This document shows, piece after piece, positions 44,190 to 53,173 of a stretch of 64,000 nucleotides of DNA (the first letter of the stretch is position 1; each line of letters opens with the position of its first letter). Origin of the DNA: a bacterium (GTDB taxonomy: Bacteria > Electryoneota > RPQS01). The stretch lies in the NCBI GenBank assembly GCA_023382385.1, contig JAHDVH010000002.1, positions 882,219 to 946,218 on the forward strand, in the 5' to 3' direction. The position numbers and the translations under genes are program-made. Under the pieces are notes generated by a model that was not told the origin of the DNA, made no database searches, and saw only the letters and a program-made list of their open reading frames with translations.

Positions 44190-45263
44190 ATGGCAACAAT
44201 TTTCAAGCGCGGGAAGACCTGGTACATTGATTACCGGCAGAATGGAGAGCGGGTCCAGCGGTCCCTCGGCGTCCATTCCAAGCGGCTTGCCGAACTCAAA
44301 AAAGGCGAGATTGAGCTGAATATTGAACGCGGGGTCCTTGGGCTTGGCAAGCGCGTGGGCAGCTCAGCGGAAGCCTTCGAGTCCTTCCAGGCGGAAATCG
44401 TAGACAAGAAGTCCCCGCCGTGGCAGAAACGAATGGAACAGCTGTTCAGGCCGTTCCGGACCTGGGTGCTCGAGCGCCCCGATCAGCTCGTCGTGAAGTT
44501 GTCTGCATCGGACATTGAGAAGTTCCTTAGCGAGCGGAGAAAGCAGATTTCTGACAAGACGCTGAATGAAGAGCTGGCAATCATCAAACGGTTCTTTCAG
44601 TGGGCCGTCGATCGCGAGTATTTGGCAAAAAACCCAGCTGCCAAGATCGACCGGTACAAGCAAGCCCCAAAAGCGGTGCGGACCTTCACTCCGGAGGAGT
44701 TAGGGCTGATCTGGAAACACGCGACACCGACTCAGCTTCCATTCTATCAGATGTTGTTATTTACTGGTCTGCGGGACGGAGAGCTCCGTAATCTGGAATG
44801 GAATGATGTTGACTTGAATTGCCGTCAGATAAACGTCCGGATCAAACAGGATTGGAAACCGAAAACGGGACGTGGCCGAGTAATACCAGTCGGTTTGGAG
44901 GCTTTTGAACTTCTGAGCACACGCGAGCGCCGCGGACGATACGTGTTCACGACTTCCACGGGCAAGCGTTGGGTTCCGCCACGGCAGCCATGGGTTGACC
45001 TCTTAGGTCGCATCCTTGACAAAGAAGGAGTAGACCTTCGCGGCCAAGTCAGCATTCACACCTTTCGCCATACGTTTGCTACTACATGCCTAACCTGTGG
45101 CATTGACATCAAGACTGTTTCGGAAATACTCGGGCATACTTCTGTCAAGATGACGGAGCGTTACCTACACCTGATGGAAGACCACAAGGCAGCTGCCATA
45201 AAGAAAGTGAGTTTTGGCCAACTCGTACCTACTGCACGGATTCTGCCAACGACTCGAAGCTAA
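44190..45263 (+). CDS. Tyrosine recombinase / phage-type integrase
   Basis: A 357-residue integrase from ATG 44190 (the frame is open back to 44034, but that part lies in ssrA and the terminator). The N-terminus MATIFKRGKTWYIDYRQNGER is an AP2-like arm-binding domain, followed by a SAM-like core-binding domain (about 65-150). The catalytic domain has the first Arg in FTGLRDGELRNLEW (near 196), HTFRHTFA (near 290), LGHTSVKMTERYLHL with the last His and the nucleophile Tyr near 326. It lies directly downstream of ssrA and would insert at and excise from the tmRNA gene. Confidence 0.93.
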   Translation: MATIFKRGKTWYIDYRQNGERVQRSLGVHSKRLAELKKGEIELNIERGVLGLGKRVGSSAEAFESFQAEIVDKKSPPWQKRMEQLFRPFRTWVLERPDQLVVKLSASDIEKFLSERRKQISDKTLNEELAIIKRFFQWAVDREYLAKNPAAKIDRYKQAPKAVRTFTPEELGLIWKHATPTQLPFYQMLLFTGLRDGELRNLEWNDVDLNCRQINVRIKQDWKPKTGRGRVIPVGLEAFELLSTRERRGRYVFTTSTGKRWVPPRQPWVDLLGRILDKEGVDLRGQVSIHTFRHTFATTCLTCGIDIKTVSEILGHTSVKMTERYLHLMEDHKAAAIKKVSFGQLVPTARILPTTRS

Positions 45264-45323
45264 CCCCCTTCAGTTCGATTGTGGCCACGGTTTCGATTGA
45301 CCGGCGGCCCTACTGCCCCTGCC

Positions 45324-45353
45324 AAAAGAGCCTCGCAACCGCGGGGCTCTTTT
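45324..45353. terminator. Bidirectional terminator after the integrase
   Basis: AAAAGAGCC(T)CGC / GCG(G)GGCTCTTTT with an AACC loop, 60 bases after the integrase stop. Confidence 0.85.
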
Positions 45354-45779
45354 CATTCGACTGATAGCCAACAGACTCACTTTCGCTTGAATTGGGTCGG
45401 ACACTGCCCGAAACTCCGAGACCAAGAGTCGCCCAGACGCTTCCCAATGAAAAAGTCCCAATTTGACGGGCGAGATGCTTCCCGGGAACACATTTCTGGC
45501 ACAAAGCTCAAGATTATTGATAGCCCAAAAGCACCCCCAATGCACACAAGTTGAACCCACTCATTTAAGCGAAAGAAGACCGCGACAGGATTGCCGGGAG
45601 TACCGGTTTTCAAATGGCACCCGTGACTTGTTTTACGACAGAAGAGATACCCAGAACAGATTTCATATACCGGCCAAAGCTTCTAAGGCGTATACTCGCC
45701 ACTTTGCACGCTTTGAAAAAAACATTAGCACATGCCTCGTGGGTACGTCAAGGCTCCACTCCGACGACGGCCAAGTCAT

Positions 45780-45865
45780 AACGGGCGCCCCGTTTGATTT
45801 GTGAAGTCCGATTTCTGAAATATTGACGTCAAAAGCATCAACTCGGACTGAACGGGCGCCCCGTT
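45780..45865. promoter_or_regulatory. Two identical operator-like palindromes
   Basis: AACGGGCGCCCCGTT (6-bp arms, CGC centre) occurs at 45780-45794 and again at 45851-45865, 71 bases apart start to start. Each is followed by similar sequence (TGATTTGT and CGAATTGT). It looks like a pair of binding sites for a dimeric regulator or a replication iteron pair. Confidence 0.55.
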
Positions 45866-45945
45866 CGAATTGTAATCACCCTACCGATACACTTTTCGAC
45901 TTCGAATCTACCCACCGGCTCCGCCTCGAAGGATTTCGGTCAACC

Positions 45946-45977
45946 AAAGCCTTAGGGTAACTGGGGCTTTTTTCTTT
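45946..45977 (+). terminator. Terminator-like hairpin upstream of the HTH gene
   Basis: AAAGCC and GGCTTT pair around a 13-nt loop, followed by TTTCTTTTTC. It lies about 190 bases before the HTH start; it ends an upstream transcript or acts as attenuator. Confidence 0.5.
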
Positions 45978-46168
45978 TTCTCGATCATTAGCGAAAGGAA
46001 ATCTTGGGATTGTTTTTGTTGATGTTGACATTCCGACAAACCAATAGCGCTCAAAAATCTCGAGTGCAAATGGAATGCTTGGACCAAAACGGAGTTAAAC
46101 AGTAGTGACGGAACTACTGAAGGCATGACAATGCTAAACACAAAGACAACTAACAAGGAGTTAAGAAA

Positions 46169-46495
46169 GTGAACGAAGAAAGAGAAAACCCGTTTCCGTC
46201 ACATAACGGGTCGAGCGCCGGTCAAGATGCCATTCTACGCAAACGGAAAAGGACACCCCGGTTGAAGCAAGTGCAGCTCATCGACGGGCATTGGGACGTC
46301 AATCAGGTCGCATACTACCTGCAAGTGTCAGCACAATCAGTTTATCGTTGGGCGAGCCAAGGTCAGCTGAAAGGCATGAAGTTCGGCGGCTGCCTGCGAT
46401 TTCCTATCGAGGATATCAAAGCGATATCCAGAACCGGCATCAAGCGACGACGATTGAAGAGCAAGAACGAAGCTACGGCAGACGAAAGGAGCTAA
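46169..46495 (+). CDS. Excisionase-like helix-turn-helix protein
   Basis: A 108-residue protein starting with GTG 46169, AAGGAG eight bases upstream. After a basic leader (RKRKRTPRLKQ) comes an HTH_17-like domain (WDVNQVAYYLQVSAQSVYRW, then GMKFGGCLRFPIEDIKAIS). It stops two bases before the primase ATG, so the two genes are coupled. Likely roles are excision of the island or control of its replication gene. Confidence 0.75.
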   Translation: MNEERENPFPSHNGSSAGQDAILRKRKRTPRLKQVQLIDGHWDVNQVAYYLQVSAQSVYRWASQGQLKGMKFGGCLRFPIEDIKAISRTGIKRRRLKSKNEATADERS

Positions 46496-46497
46496 CC

Positions 46498-47907
46498 ATG
46501 GATTACTACAAAGAAGCCTTGGTGAAATCAGACGAACCCTCGACTCAGAGACCGTGTCTTGCTATCGGCGACTTGAGCATTTTCTACCAGGCAAATGACG
46601 CCGGATACCCATGGAAAGCGGTCGGCTTGATGACCTACTCGGACGAGAAGATGATGAACGCTGTTGATTTCGATTTCTGGATTGACATCGATGCTGACAA
46701 CAAGGGCAAGCAAACAACTTTGCGGAACGTGGAAGCCTCGCTATCGAACTGCAAGGCTTTACTCGAGTATCTATCTGCGAAGCTTTCTATTGATCCGCTG
46801 GACATCGATGTGTACTTCAGCGGCCATGGTGGCTTTCACCTGCTTCTGCCGTTCAAATTGGAGAGTATACGCTCCGTAGACCGTCTCTTGGAGAACGTGA
46901 AACAGACAATTCGGGCTTTCCAGCAGGACCTTGCACCAGTATGGTGTGATGGATCACACATTGATCAGGGGATATACAATAAGAAGGGCTTGATCAGATT
47001 GCCATGGAGCAAACATGATTCTGCCCTTCGCAAAGTACCCTTGTCACCTGGCGATTTGAAAATGTCAGCGCCGGAATTAGTTGCTCTCGTTGAAGCAAAG
47101 TCAGACACCTTCCCGGGAAGCTACGATTTTCAGTGGCACAAAGAAAAGAAGAACTGCACGGCACTGGTTGAACTCGTCCGCCGTCCCCCACGTCCAACGC
47201 ACCGATCAACCGCATTATCCGGATGCACGTCAGGTTTGCTCGACAGAGTATTGGATGACGTGGCGGACGAAACACCCTGTGTCGAAGAAATCGGGAAGTT
47301 CAGATTGCCGTTGCACAGTGGCGCGAAGTTCAATCTTCCCAAGATGTTTCTGCTAAGCCATCTTAAGAGGCTGGGTTACCCGCTCGACATAGCAACGGAG
47401 ATTGTGACAGCATGGGCAGATCGATATTCACTCCGGTCACGAAGCCCAGCCAATAAGGCACGTCAGCGCCGCATTGAAGTGGAGTCAGCGGCAAGAACGA
47501 TCTTTCGAAGCCCTCCTGGCAGTAACTATGACTTTTCAGTCAATGGAAACTGCGTCAGATGCCTCAGCAACATGATGCACAAGTCAGCTGTAAGGCCGTG
47601 CGACTCAAGACTCTGTCGCCACAACTGCACGGGACCGTGGCGAGAACCCACGCGAATCCGCCTTTCAACGCTTCGGAGTAAGTGTGGAAACCCAAACAAC
47701 TTCTGGGTTTATACAACTATAGCCTTGAACGACCAAATAGTCAGCTTGGACGACCTTACGAAGGAGCTCAAGATGAGCCGGAATACAATTCGCGCGACCA
47801 TTGGAAATTTGCAGCGCCTTGGACTGGTCGTAGAAGAGAAATCTGGCAAAAGCAAAGTGATCAGAGCGACCAGATCAATCAAAAAGTCCATGTTGCTCAA
47901 AAATTGA
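46498..47907 (+). CDS. Archaeo-eukaryotic-type (AEP/PrimPol-like) primase with Cys cluster and winged helix
   Basis: A 469-residue protein from ATG 46498 with AGGAG six bases upstream. Catalytic AEP motifs are in order: FDFWIDIDAD (about 57-66), with the metal-binding DxD; VYFSGHGGFHLLLPF (about 105-119), the SxH motif; and GLIRLPWSKHD (about 165-175), the basic nucleotide-binding motif. Near 351-381 six cysteines (CVRC ... CDSRLCRHNC) may bind zinc or an iron-sulphur cluster, as the large subunit of eukaryotic-type primase does. The last 70 residues are a winged helix (LDDLTKELKMSRNTIRATIG). Such primases start replication of plasmids and phages; here it would replicate the excised island. 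Confidence 0.75.
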   Translation: MDYYKEALVKSDEPSTQRPCLAIGDLSIFYQANDAGYPWKAVGLMTYSDEKMMNAVDFDFWIDIDADNKGKQTTLRNVEASLSNCKALLEYLSAKLSIDPLDIDVYFSGHGGFHLLLPFKLESIRSVDRLLENVKQTIRAFQQDLAPVWCDGSHIDQGIYNKKGLIRLPWSKHDSALRKVPLSPGDLKMSAPELVALVEAKSDTFPGSYDFQWHKEKKNCTALVELVRRPPRPTHRSTALSGCTSGLLDRVLDDVADETPCVEEIGKFRLPLHSGAKFNLPKMFLLSHLKRLGYPLDIATEIVTAWADRYSLRSRSPANKARQRRIEVESAARTIFRSPPGSNYDFSVNGNCVRCLSNMMHKSAVRPCDSRLCRHNCTGPWREPTRIRLSTLRSKCGNPNNFWVYTTIALNDQIVSLDDLTKELKMSRNTIRATIGNLQRLGLVVEEKSGKSKVIRATRSIKKSMLLKN

Positions 47908-47980
47908 CAACATGATTTCCTAAGCCCCTTATGTTTGCTTTTGTCAGAATTGCTCATGCTTACTCAGAATCCGGTCGATT

Positions 47981-48202
47981 TCAGAGTCTGGACGTGTCAA
48001 CTACTCTATAAAGTCTGTATTGGGACTTCCCACTTGGTGTAGGCATACAGAGTATCAAATATCTGAAGTAGGGCAAGGTAGTGTCAAAATCGAATTCAGG
48101 ATCATAGGCAAGGTAGTCCAGATTTGAAGAATAACCTCTTATTGGCACGGAATCCGGCGCTGGCATTTGCATAAGTAACTCTGCGAACGGCAGCCCCTTC
48201 AT
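47981..48202 (-). CDS. Possible small protein of 73 residues
   Basis: An antisense frame from ATG 48202. The product is protein-like in its second half (YSSNLDYLAYDPEFDFDTTL, then LPYFRYLILCMPTPSG), and the interval between the primase and TPR genes has no other occupant. There is no clear Shine-Dalgarno, and the frame extends upstream across the TPR gene start as an overlap artefact. No family recognised. Confidence 0.25.
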   Translation of the reverse strand: MKGLPFAELLMQMPAPDSVPIRGYSSNLDYLAYDPEFDFDTTLPYFRYLILCMPTPSGKSQYRLYRVVDTSRL

Positions 48203-48257
48203 CGGTACACAACTTTCTGGAGAGAGGAAACCAGAACAAACCGACAAGGAGGCCGCC

Positions 48258-49970
48258 ATGGCCAAGACAAACGCCCGCAAGCCCAAGCGGGCAAACCCGT
48301 ACGCTGATCCTGAATTCCGGGAAAAGGTCCGAACAAGTGCTCGATTTCTGAACGCGCTGCGATGGAACCAATACCTCGTGTCTACGAAGGATCGTGAAGA
48401 AGTCCCGTATGTGGCCGATGCAACCTGTGAGAAGTGCGGAGAGCCACTGTACCCGATCGGCTGGGCAAGCCCGGTTAAGGGCGCAGGAGAACCTTCAATT
48501 GTACTCCACTGCCCGGACTGCATGGTATTCACCACCTTCCGAGTGGATGATCCCACGTGGTGGATACTCCGCGAGACCACGGTTTGGCCAGAGAGATTTG
48601 CTGGGAAGCTACGGGATGCAAAGCGGTTGTTGTTGGAAGCTGGCCAGAAGATGAACGAAAAGGACTTCGCCAGTGCAATTCCGCTCTTGCGGAAATCCTT
48701 TAAGCTTGATCCATTCAATGCCGTTACCGCCTACACGCTGGCAGTTGCCCTGGAAGAAATTGGTGAAATCCATGTAGCTCTGAAGTACCACGCGAAGGCG
48801 TGCGAGCTTGACCGGTTTGTCATGGAATACCGGCTTCAGTATGGCGGCGCCCTGCTTAAGGCTGGCCAACTCTACAGGGCGCAGGACGTATTTTCTGAAG
48901 CAATCGATCGGCGGTTACATGAACGGTTTAACTGGACCTTTGATCGCGATCCGCGAGCCCAGTCGCCAGAACCAGAGCTGATTCGTGCGTACATCGGGCT
49001 TGGTCTTTCGTTCGAGAAGCAGAAACTGTGGGTGCAGGCCAAAGACGCATACATTAAGGCAACTGAAGAGGACCCAGAGCATCCGTACGCATTCTGGTAT
49101 CTGGGCGGAGCGTATCACGGACTTGGTCAACCCGAGGAGGCCGCGGAGGCGCTGGAAGATGCTGTGCGGAATCAGCCGGACAGAGCTGAAATTCACTATG
49201 AGTTAGGTAATGAGTATTTGGCGCTGCATGAACCGGACTTGGCCGAAACCTGTTTCCGTGATGCTCTAAGATTGAAGCCGAGCTTTGCTGAAGCTCAACT
49301 CACGTTGGCTTATGCCTTCGACGAGCAAGGCAAGACGGACGAGGCTATCGTGCTCTATGAACACCTTGCAGAATACAATCCGGATTGCATTCCAGCCTAT
49401 ACCGCGCTGGGCTATGCGTTGCACAAGACTGGAAAAGGCGAAGAGGGCCTTGGCTGGATGCAAAAGGCCATCGAACTCGCACCCAACGAGCCCATTGCTT
49501 ACGAGGGATTGGGCTTCATACTGATCGAACTTGGCAGACCTGAAGCTGCAATTGATTCACTACAATTCGCGTGGAAGGAATTGGCTTGGGTGAATGCTGG
49601 TTACCGGCTTGGTGTTGTCTATCGACGGATGAAGCGTTGGGATGAGGCAATTTGTGTTCTCAACGATGTCATCAGGCAGCAACCATTCTTCCCAAACGCC
49701 TATTTCGAATTGGGAAACGTTTGCGCAGCCATCGGTGACATACACAAAGCCATCGAGTATTTCGAGAAAGCAATCTCACAGAGCCCCGGTCATACAGAAG
49801 CGATGCTCGAGCTCGGGCTGCTGTACGTAGCTGAGCAAGATGATCCAAAAGTAACGATGATCGTCGAGACACTGAAGCTATTGGATAAGTCAAAGGCGGA
49901 CATCTTGCAGGGGACGTTGGCTGCTGCGATTCAACGGGAGGTAAATGACACTATGGAAGCAGAACGGTAG
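48258..49970 (+). CDS. Zn-ribbon and tetratricopeptide-repeat protein
   Basis: A 570-residue protein. The basic N-terminus is followed by CEKCGEP (about 58) and HCPDC (about 90), a four-Cys zinc ribbon. From about 120 to 560 there are some twelve TPR units with the usual W/L-G-A/Y-P pattern, such as AYTLAVALEEIGEIHVAL and AFWYLGGAYHGLGQPEEA. TPRs bind protein partners. AAGGAGG lies seven bases before the ATG at 48258. It is a single gene of the island followed by a strong hairpin. It could be a scaffold for an island-encoded complex, but nothing in the sequence shows which. Confidence 0.8.
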   Translation: MAKTNARKPKRANPYADPEFREKVRTSARFLNALRWNQYLVSTKDREEVPYVADATCEKCGEPLYPIGWASPVKGAGEPSIVLHCPDCMVFTTFRVDDPTWWILRETTVWPERFAGKLRDAKRLLLEAGQKMNEKDFASAIPLLRKSFKLDPFNAVTAYTLAVALEEIGEIHVALKYHAKACELDRFVMEYRLQYGGALLKAGQLYRAQDVFSEAIDRRLHERFNWTFDRDPRAQSPEPELIRAYIGLGLSFEKQKLWVQAKDAYIKATEEDPEHPYAFWYLGGAYHGLGQPEEAAEALEDAVRNQPDRAEIHYELGNEYLALHEPDLAETCFRDALRLKPSFAEAQLTLAYAFDEQGKTDEAIVLYEHLAEYNPDCIPAYTALGYALHKTGKGEEGLGWMQKAIELAPNEPIAYEGLGFILIELGRPEAAIDSLQFAWKELAWVNAGYRLGVVYRRMKRWDEAICVLNDVIRQQPFFPNAYFELGNVCAAIGDIHKAIEYFEKAISQSPGHTEAMLELGLLYVAEQDDPKVTMIVETLKLLDKSKADILQGTLAAAIQREVNDTMEAER

Positions 49971-49999
49971 AAGCACCGAATGGCATTCCTGTAACGCTC

Positions 50000-50024
50000 G
50001 AGAGGCGCCGTGGTGGCGCCTCTC
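50000..50024. terminator. Convergent terminator hairpin
   Basis: GAGAGGCGCC / GGCGCCTCTC with a 5-nt loop, between the TPR gene (rightward) and hsdR (leftward), which converge here. No long T-run. Confidence 0.65.
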
Positions 50025-50063
50025 ATCTGATTCAATACGTACAGTCTTACGGGATTCGCATTG

Positions 50064-53000
50064 TTATTCTGCTGACGGTGACTGACTGTCTGACCGGAAC
50101 TGATCGTAGACGCGCTTCAGCAAGTGCTCACTGACCAGCTTCTTAAACTCATCCTCGTTCATGAATCGAGCTGTGATTTCCTCGTTCTGTTCCATTCTAT
50201 CGATGAACAGGTCCTCAAGTCGTTTCTTGAAAACGAAACCGAAGTTCTCCATTGTATTGGCCAGTGCTGATTGTCGAAGGTCATCACTCGCCAAGGCATC
50301 CTCTCTTATCGACTCAAAGAAAAGTTCGTCCGCTGGCTTGAAATCGGTACCAAATCGTTCATTCAATACATCGATCAATTCCGAGAGTTTGACCTGTGCT
50401 TCGTGGGTGACTCCAGAACCGACTTCGGTTGGGCCGGTCACAGTTCCAACGATTCCTGGCTCCAAGGCGATGGTTCCCTCGCTAATCTTCTGGAGTCTGT
50501 AATACTTCAAGGCAACTTCATCTTGGAATTCGTAAGCGGGTCCTTCTTGCTTTCGAGGTAGCTTTCGAAGCAGGAATCTGATGTACGAATAGAGCTTCTC
50601 AAGGTCCGAGTCTTGAAACGGTATGACCTGAGACATGAATGAATACAGATTCCGGTATGCGACCAGCGTCTTACGAAAAACTTCGCGCTCGTCTTCTTCT
50701 ATTGCCGCAAATCGGTTTACCGCTGGGTCGAGACAGGCATTCATGCGTGCGTGGTCAGAGGGTGTCTGCTTCTCTTTGGGACGATAGAACACGCGAGCGA
50801 ATTCCTGAACCTCTTCCCAATAGTAGACTTGGTAACCATCAAGCTTTGACTTGATTTCATAAAGCTGGGACACTTCGGCTTGCTCTGAGACTGTAGTTTC
50901 TTCGTAGTATGGTTGAAAGGCGGCCCTGATTTCGTCGCCCTCATTTACAAAGTCGAGCACGAATGTGTCTTCCTTGCCGGGATGAATTCGATTCAGTCTC
51001 GACAAGGTTTGGACAGCCTGTACTCCCGAAAGCCGCTTGTCGACGTACATTGTGTGAAGGAGCGGCTGATCGAATCCAGTCTGGTACTTTTCCGCTACAA
51101 GGAGGAGTCGATACTCGTCTGTTGCAAACCGCTCTGGAAGTTCCTTTTCCCGAATTCCTTTGTTCATTCCAACTTCCGTGTATTCCTTGCCAGGGAAATC
51201 CGGGTCTTCCACGGTGCCCGAAAAGGCCACCAGAGCTTTGATGTCAGCGTAGTGATTCTCATTCAGGTACTTGTCAAACGCCTGCTTGTATCGTACTGCG
51301 TGAAGGCGCGAGTCAGTTACGACCATTGCCTTTGCCCTGCCGCCAATCTTATGTCGAACGAAAGTACGGAAATGTTCCACCATGACCTCAGTCTTCTGGG
51401 CAAGGTTGTGCGGGTGGAAGCTCATGAAGCGCGCTAATGCCCTGGCCGCCTTCTTCTTGTCTACATCCGGATCATCTTCAGTCGACTTCACAAGCCGATA
51501 GTAGGTCTTATAGGTTGTGTAGTACTTCAGGACATCCAGGATGAATCCTTCTTCGATAGCCTGTCGCATGCTGTAAAGATGAAACGGAACCGGCTTATCG
51601 TCTAATCCGGGCGTACCAAAAACTTCGAGTGTCTTGTACTTGGGGGTGGCTGTAAAAGCGAAGAAGCTAATGTTCGGTTGGTGACCACGTTTGGCCATTG
51701 TGCGAAGCACCTCTTCCTCGTAGTCCGGTAAGCCTTCCTCCTCTGCTTTGGCTCGTGCTTCCTCCTTGATGGCAGCGCCTGCAAGCACGCCCTTCAGTTC
51801 AGTTGCGGATTCACCGCCTTGTGAACTGTGTGCCTCATCAATGATCACTGCATATTTGCGCCTCGGAATGTCACCTATCTTCTCGGTAACAAAGGGAAAC
51901 TTCTGGAGAGTTGTAATGACAATCGGTACGGCTGCCGAGAGTGCATTGGCCAGTTGTGTCGAATCAAGGTCAATCTTTTGCACGACACCCGACTTGTGCT
52001 CAAACTGGTAAATCGTATTCTGCAACTGTTGATCGAGTACAATACGGTCAGTAATTACAATCACACAGTCAAAGACCTTTTCGTCCTTCGCGTTGTGAAG
52101 ACTTGCGAGTTGGTGTGCCAGCCAGCCGATTGTATTGCTTTTCCCGCTGCCTGCGGAGTGTTCAACCAAGTAGTTCTTGCCCACTCCTGCTGCCCGTGCA
52201 TCAGCAACCATTTTGCGAACGGCATCAAGTTGATGATAACGCGGGAAGATCATCGTTTCCTTGCGAATCTTCCGACCGTCAACTTTCTTCTCTTCTACTT
52301 GAAGGTGAATGTAACGTGCCAAGAGGTCAAGAAGACTGTCCCGCTGCCAGATTTGTTCCCAAAGATATGCGGTCTTATGGCCTTGAGGATTATCCGGATT
52401 GCCCGCGCCTTTGTTGAGTCCCTTGTTCAAGGGCAGAAAGTAAGTGGAAGGTCCCTTGAGTTGAGTTGTCATGTACACCTCGTCCGGGTCTACGGCGAAG
52501 TGCACGAGTGCACGTTTCTTGAACTGGAAGAGGAGTTCCTTCGAATCCCGGTCATGTTGGTACTGATGAATGGCGCTCCGCCAAGTCTGACCTGTCATCG
52601 GATTCTTGAGTTCCGCCGTGATCACCGGAATCCCGTTTAGACTGATGCACAGGTCCAGCGCGTTCTCGTTCTTCTCACTGTACTTCAATTGCCTTGTCAA
52701 AGACAAACGATTCAGTGCATACAGTGTTTGAATCTCAGGGTTCATCCCGCTGGCCGGTGCGAAATAGGCAACCCGTAAGAGCTTGCCCATACACTTGAAC
52801 CCGTGACGCAAGACCGAGAGACAGCCATCGTGCTCAGAATTTAGAGATCGGCAAAGGTCATCAATGACTGTCTGCTCCGTCTGAGTTCCGGCCAACTGCT
52901 TGACGTATTCCCACTCCCTTGGCTGCGTGGACTGAATGAAGTCCAGCACATCTTTCGGGAATAGTCCGCGAACACGGTCAAACGCCTCCGGATTGCCGGA

Positions 53001-53072
53001 GCCATAGCCATGGTCAAGTAGATGCTGCTCTATGGCTGTTTCGAAGGCGTGCTCAGTGTGTGAAGGACTCAT
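50064..53072 (-). CDS. hsdR: Type I restriction enzyme, R subunit
   Basis: A 1002-residue motor and nuclease subunit. The N-terminal PD-(D/E)XK nuclease has ALDLCISLNGIPVITAELKN (about 145-165; D and ExK). Walker A is EHSAGSGKSNTIGW near 308, DEAH VIIDEAHSSQGG near 415, and motif VI LSRLNRIHPG near 695, followed by the helical C-terminal domain that docks to the methylase. With HsdM and HsdS it would translocate unmodified DNA and cut it at a distance. It is the last gene of the leftward cluster, about 4.2 kb away from hsdS, separated by four non-RM genes. Confidence 0.93.
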   Translation of the reverse strand: MSPSHTEHAFETAIEQHLLDHGYGSGNPEAFDRVRGLFPKDVLDFIQSTQPREWEYVKQLAGTQTEQTVIDDLCRSLNSEHDGCLSVLRHGFKCMGKLLRVAYFAPASGMNPEIQTLYALNRLSLTRQLKYSEKNENALDLCISLNGIPVITAELKNPMTGQTWRSAIHQYQHDRDSKELLFQFKKRALVHFAVDPDEVYMTTQLKGPSTYFLPLNKGLNKGAGNPDNPQGHKTAYLWEQIWQRDSLLDLLARYIHLQVEEKKVDGRKIRKETMIFPRYHQLDAVRKMVADARAAGVGKNYLVEHSAGSGKSNTIGWLAHQLASLHNAKDEKVFDCVIVITDRIVLDQQLQNTIYQFEHKSGVVQKIDLDSTQLANALSAAVPIVITTLQKFPFVTEKIGDIPRRKYAVIIDEAHSSQGGESATELKGVLAGAAIKEEARAKAEEEGLPDYEEEVLRTMAKRGHQPNISFFAFTATPKYKTLEVFGTPGLDDKPVPFHLYSMRQAIEEGFILDVLKYYTTYKTYYRLVKSTEDDPDVDKKKAARALARFMSFHPHNLAQKTEVMVEHFRTFVRHKIGGRAKAMVVTDSRLHAVRYKQAFDKYLNENHYADIKALVAFSGTVEDPDFPGKEYTEVGMNKGIREKELPERFATDEYRLLLVAEKYQTGFDQPLLHTMYVDKRLSGVQAVQTLSRLNRIHPGKEDTFVLDFVNEGDEIRAAFQPYYEETTVSEQAEVSQLYEIKSKLDGYQVYYWEEVQEFARVFYRPKEKQTPSDHARMNACLDPAVNRFAAIEEDEREVFRKTLVAYRNLYSFMSQVIPFQDSDLEKLYSYIRFLLRKLPRKQEGPAYEFQDEVALKYYRLQKISEGTIALEPGIVGTVTGPTEVGSGVTHEAQVKLSELIDVLNERFGTDFKPADELFFESIREDALASDDLRQSALANTMENFGFVFKKRLEDLFIDRMEQNEEITARFMNEDEFKKLVSEHLLKRVYDQFRSDSQSPSAE

Positions 53073-53173
53073 AATATTCCAAAGGGTTCATGTACACAAC
53101 TCTTCATCTGGCACCAGTGCCAGGAGAAGTCATCTCCGCGTTGAGGAGTTTTGCGTTCGGTTCGCGAATATTG

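Larger units (their letters stand above)
45354..46168. other. Gene-free regulatory stretch of the island
   Basis: About 800 bases without a convincing gene. It holds the paired GC palindromes at 45780-45865 and a terminator at 45946-45977. It probably controls the rightward HTH-primase operon. Confidence 0.45.

Noticed and set aside
48258-48718. Upstream part of the 245-codon minus-strand frame over the TPR gene start
   Set aside because: Antisense to the zinc-ribbon and first TPRs. Only its last 73 codons, outside the TPR gene, are kept as a weak candidate.
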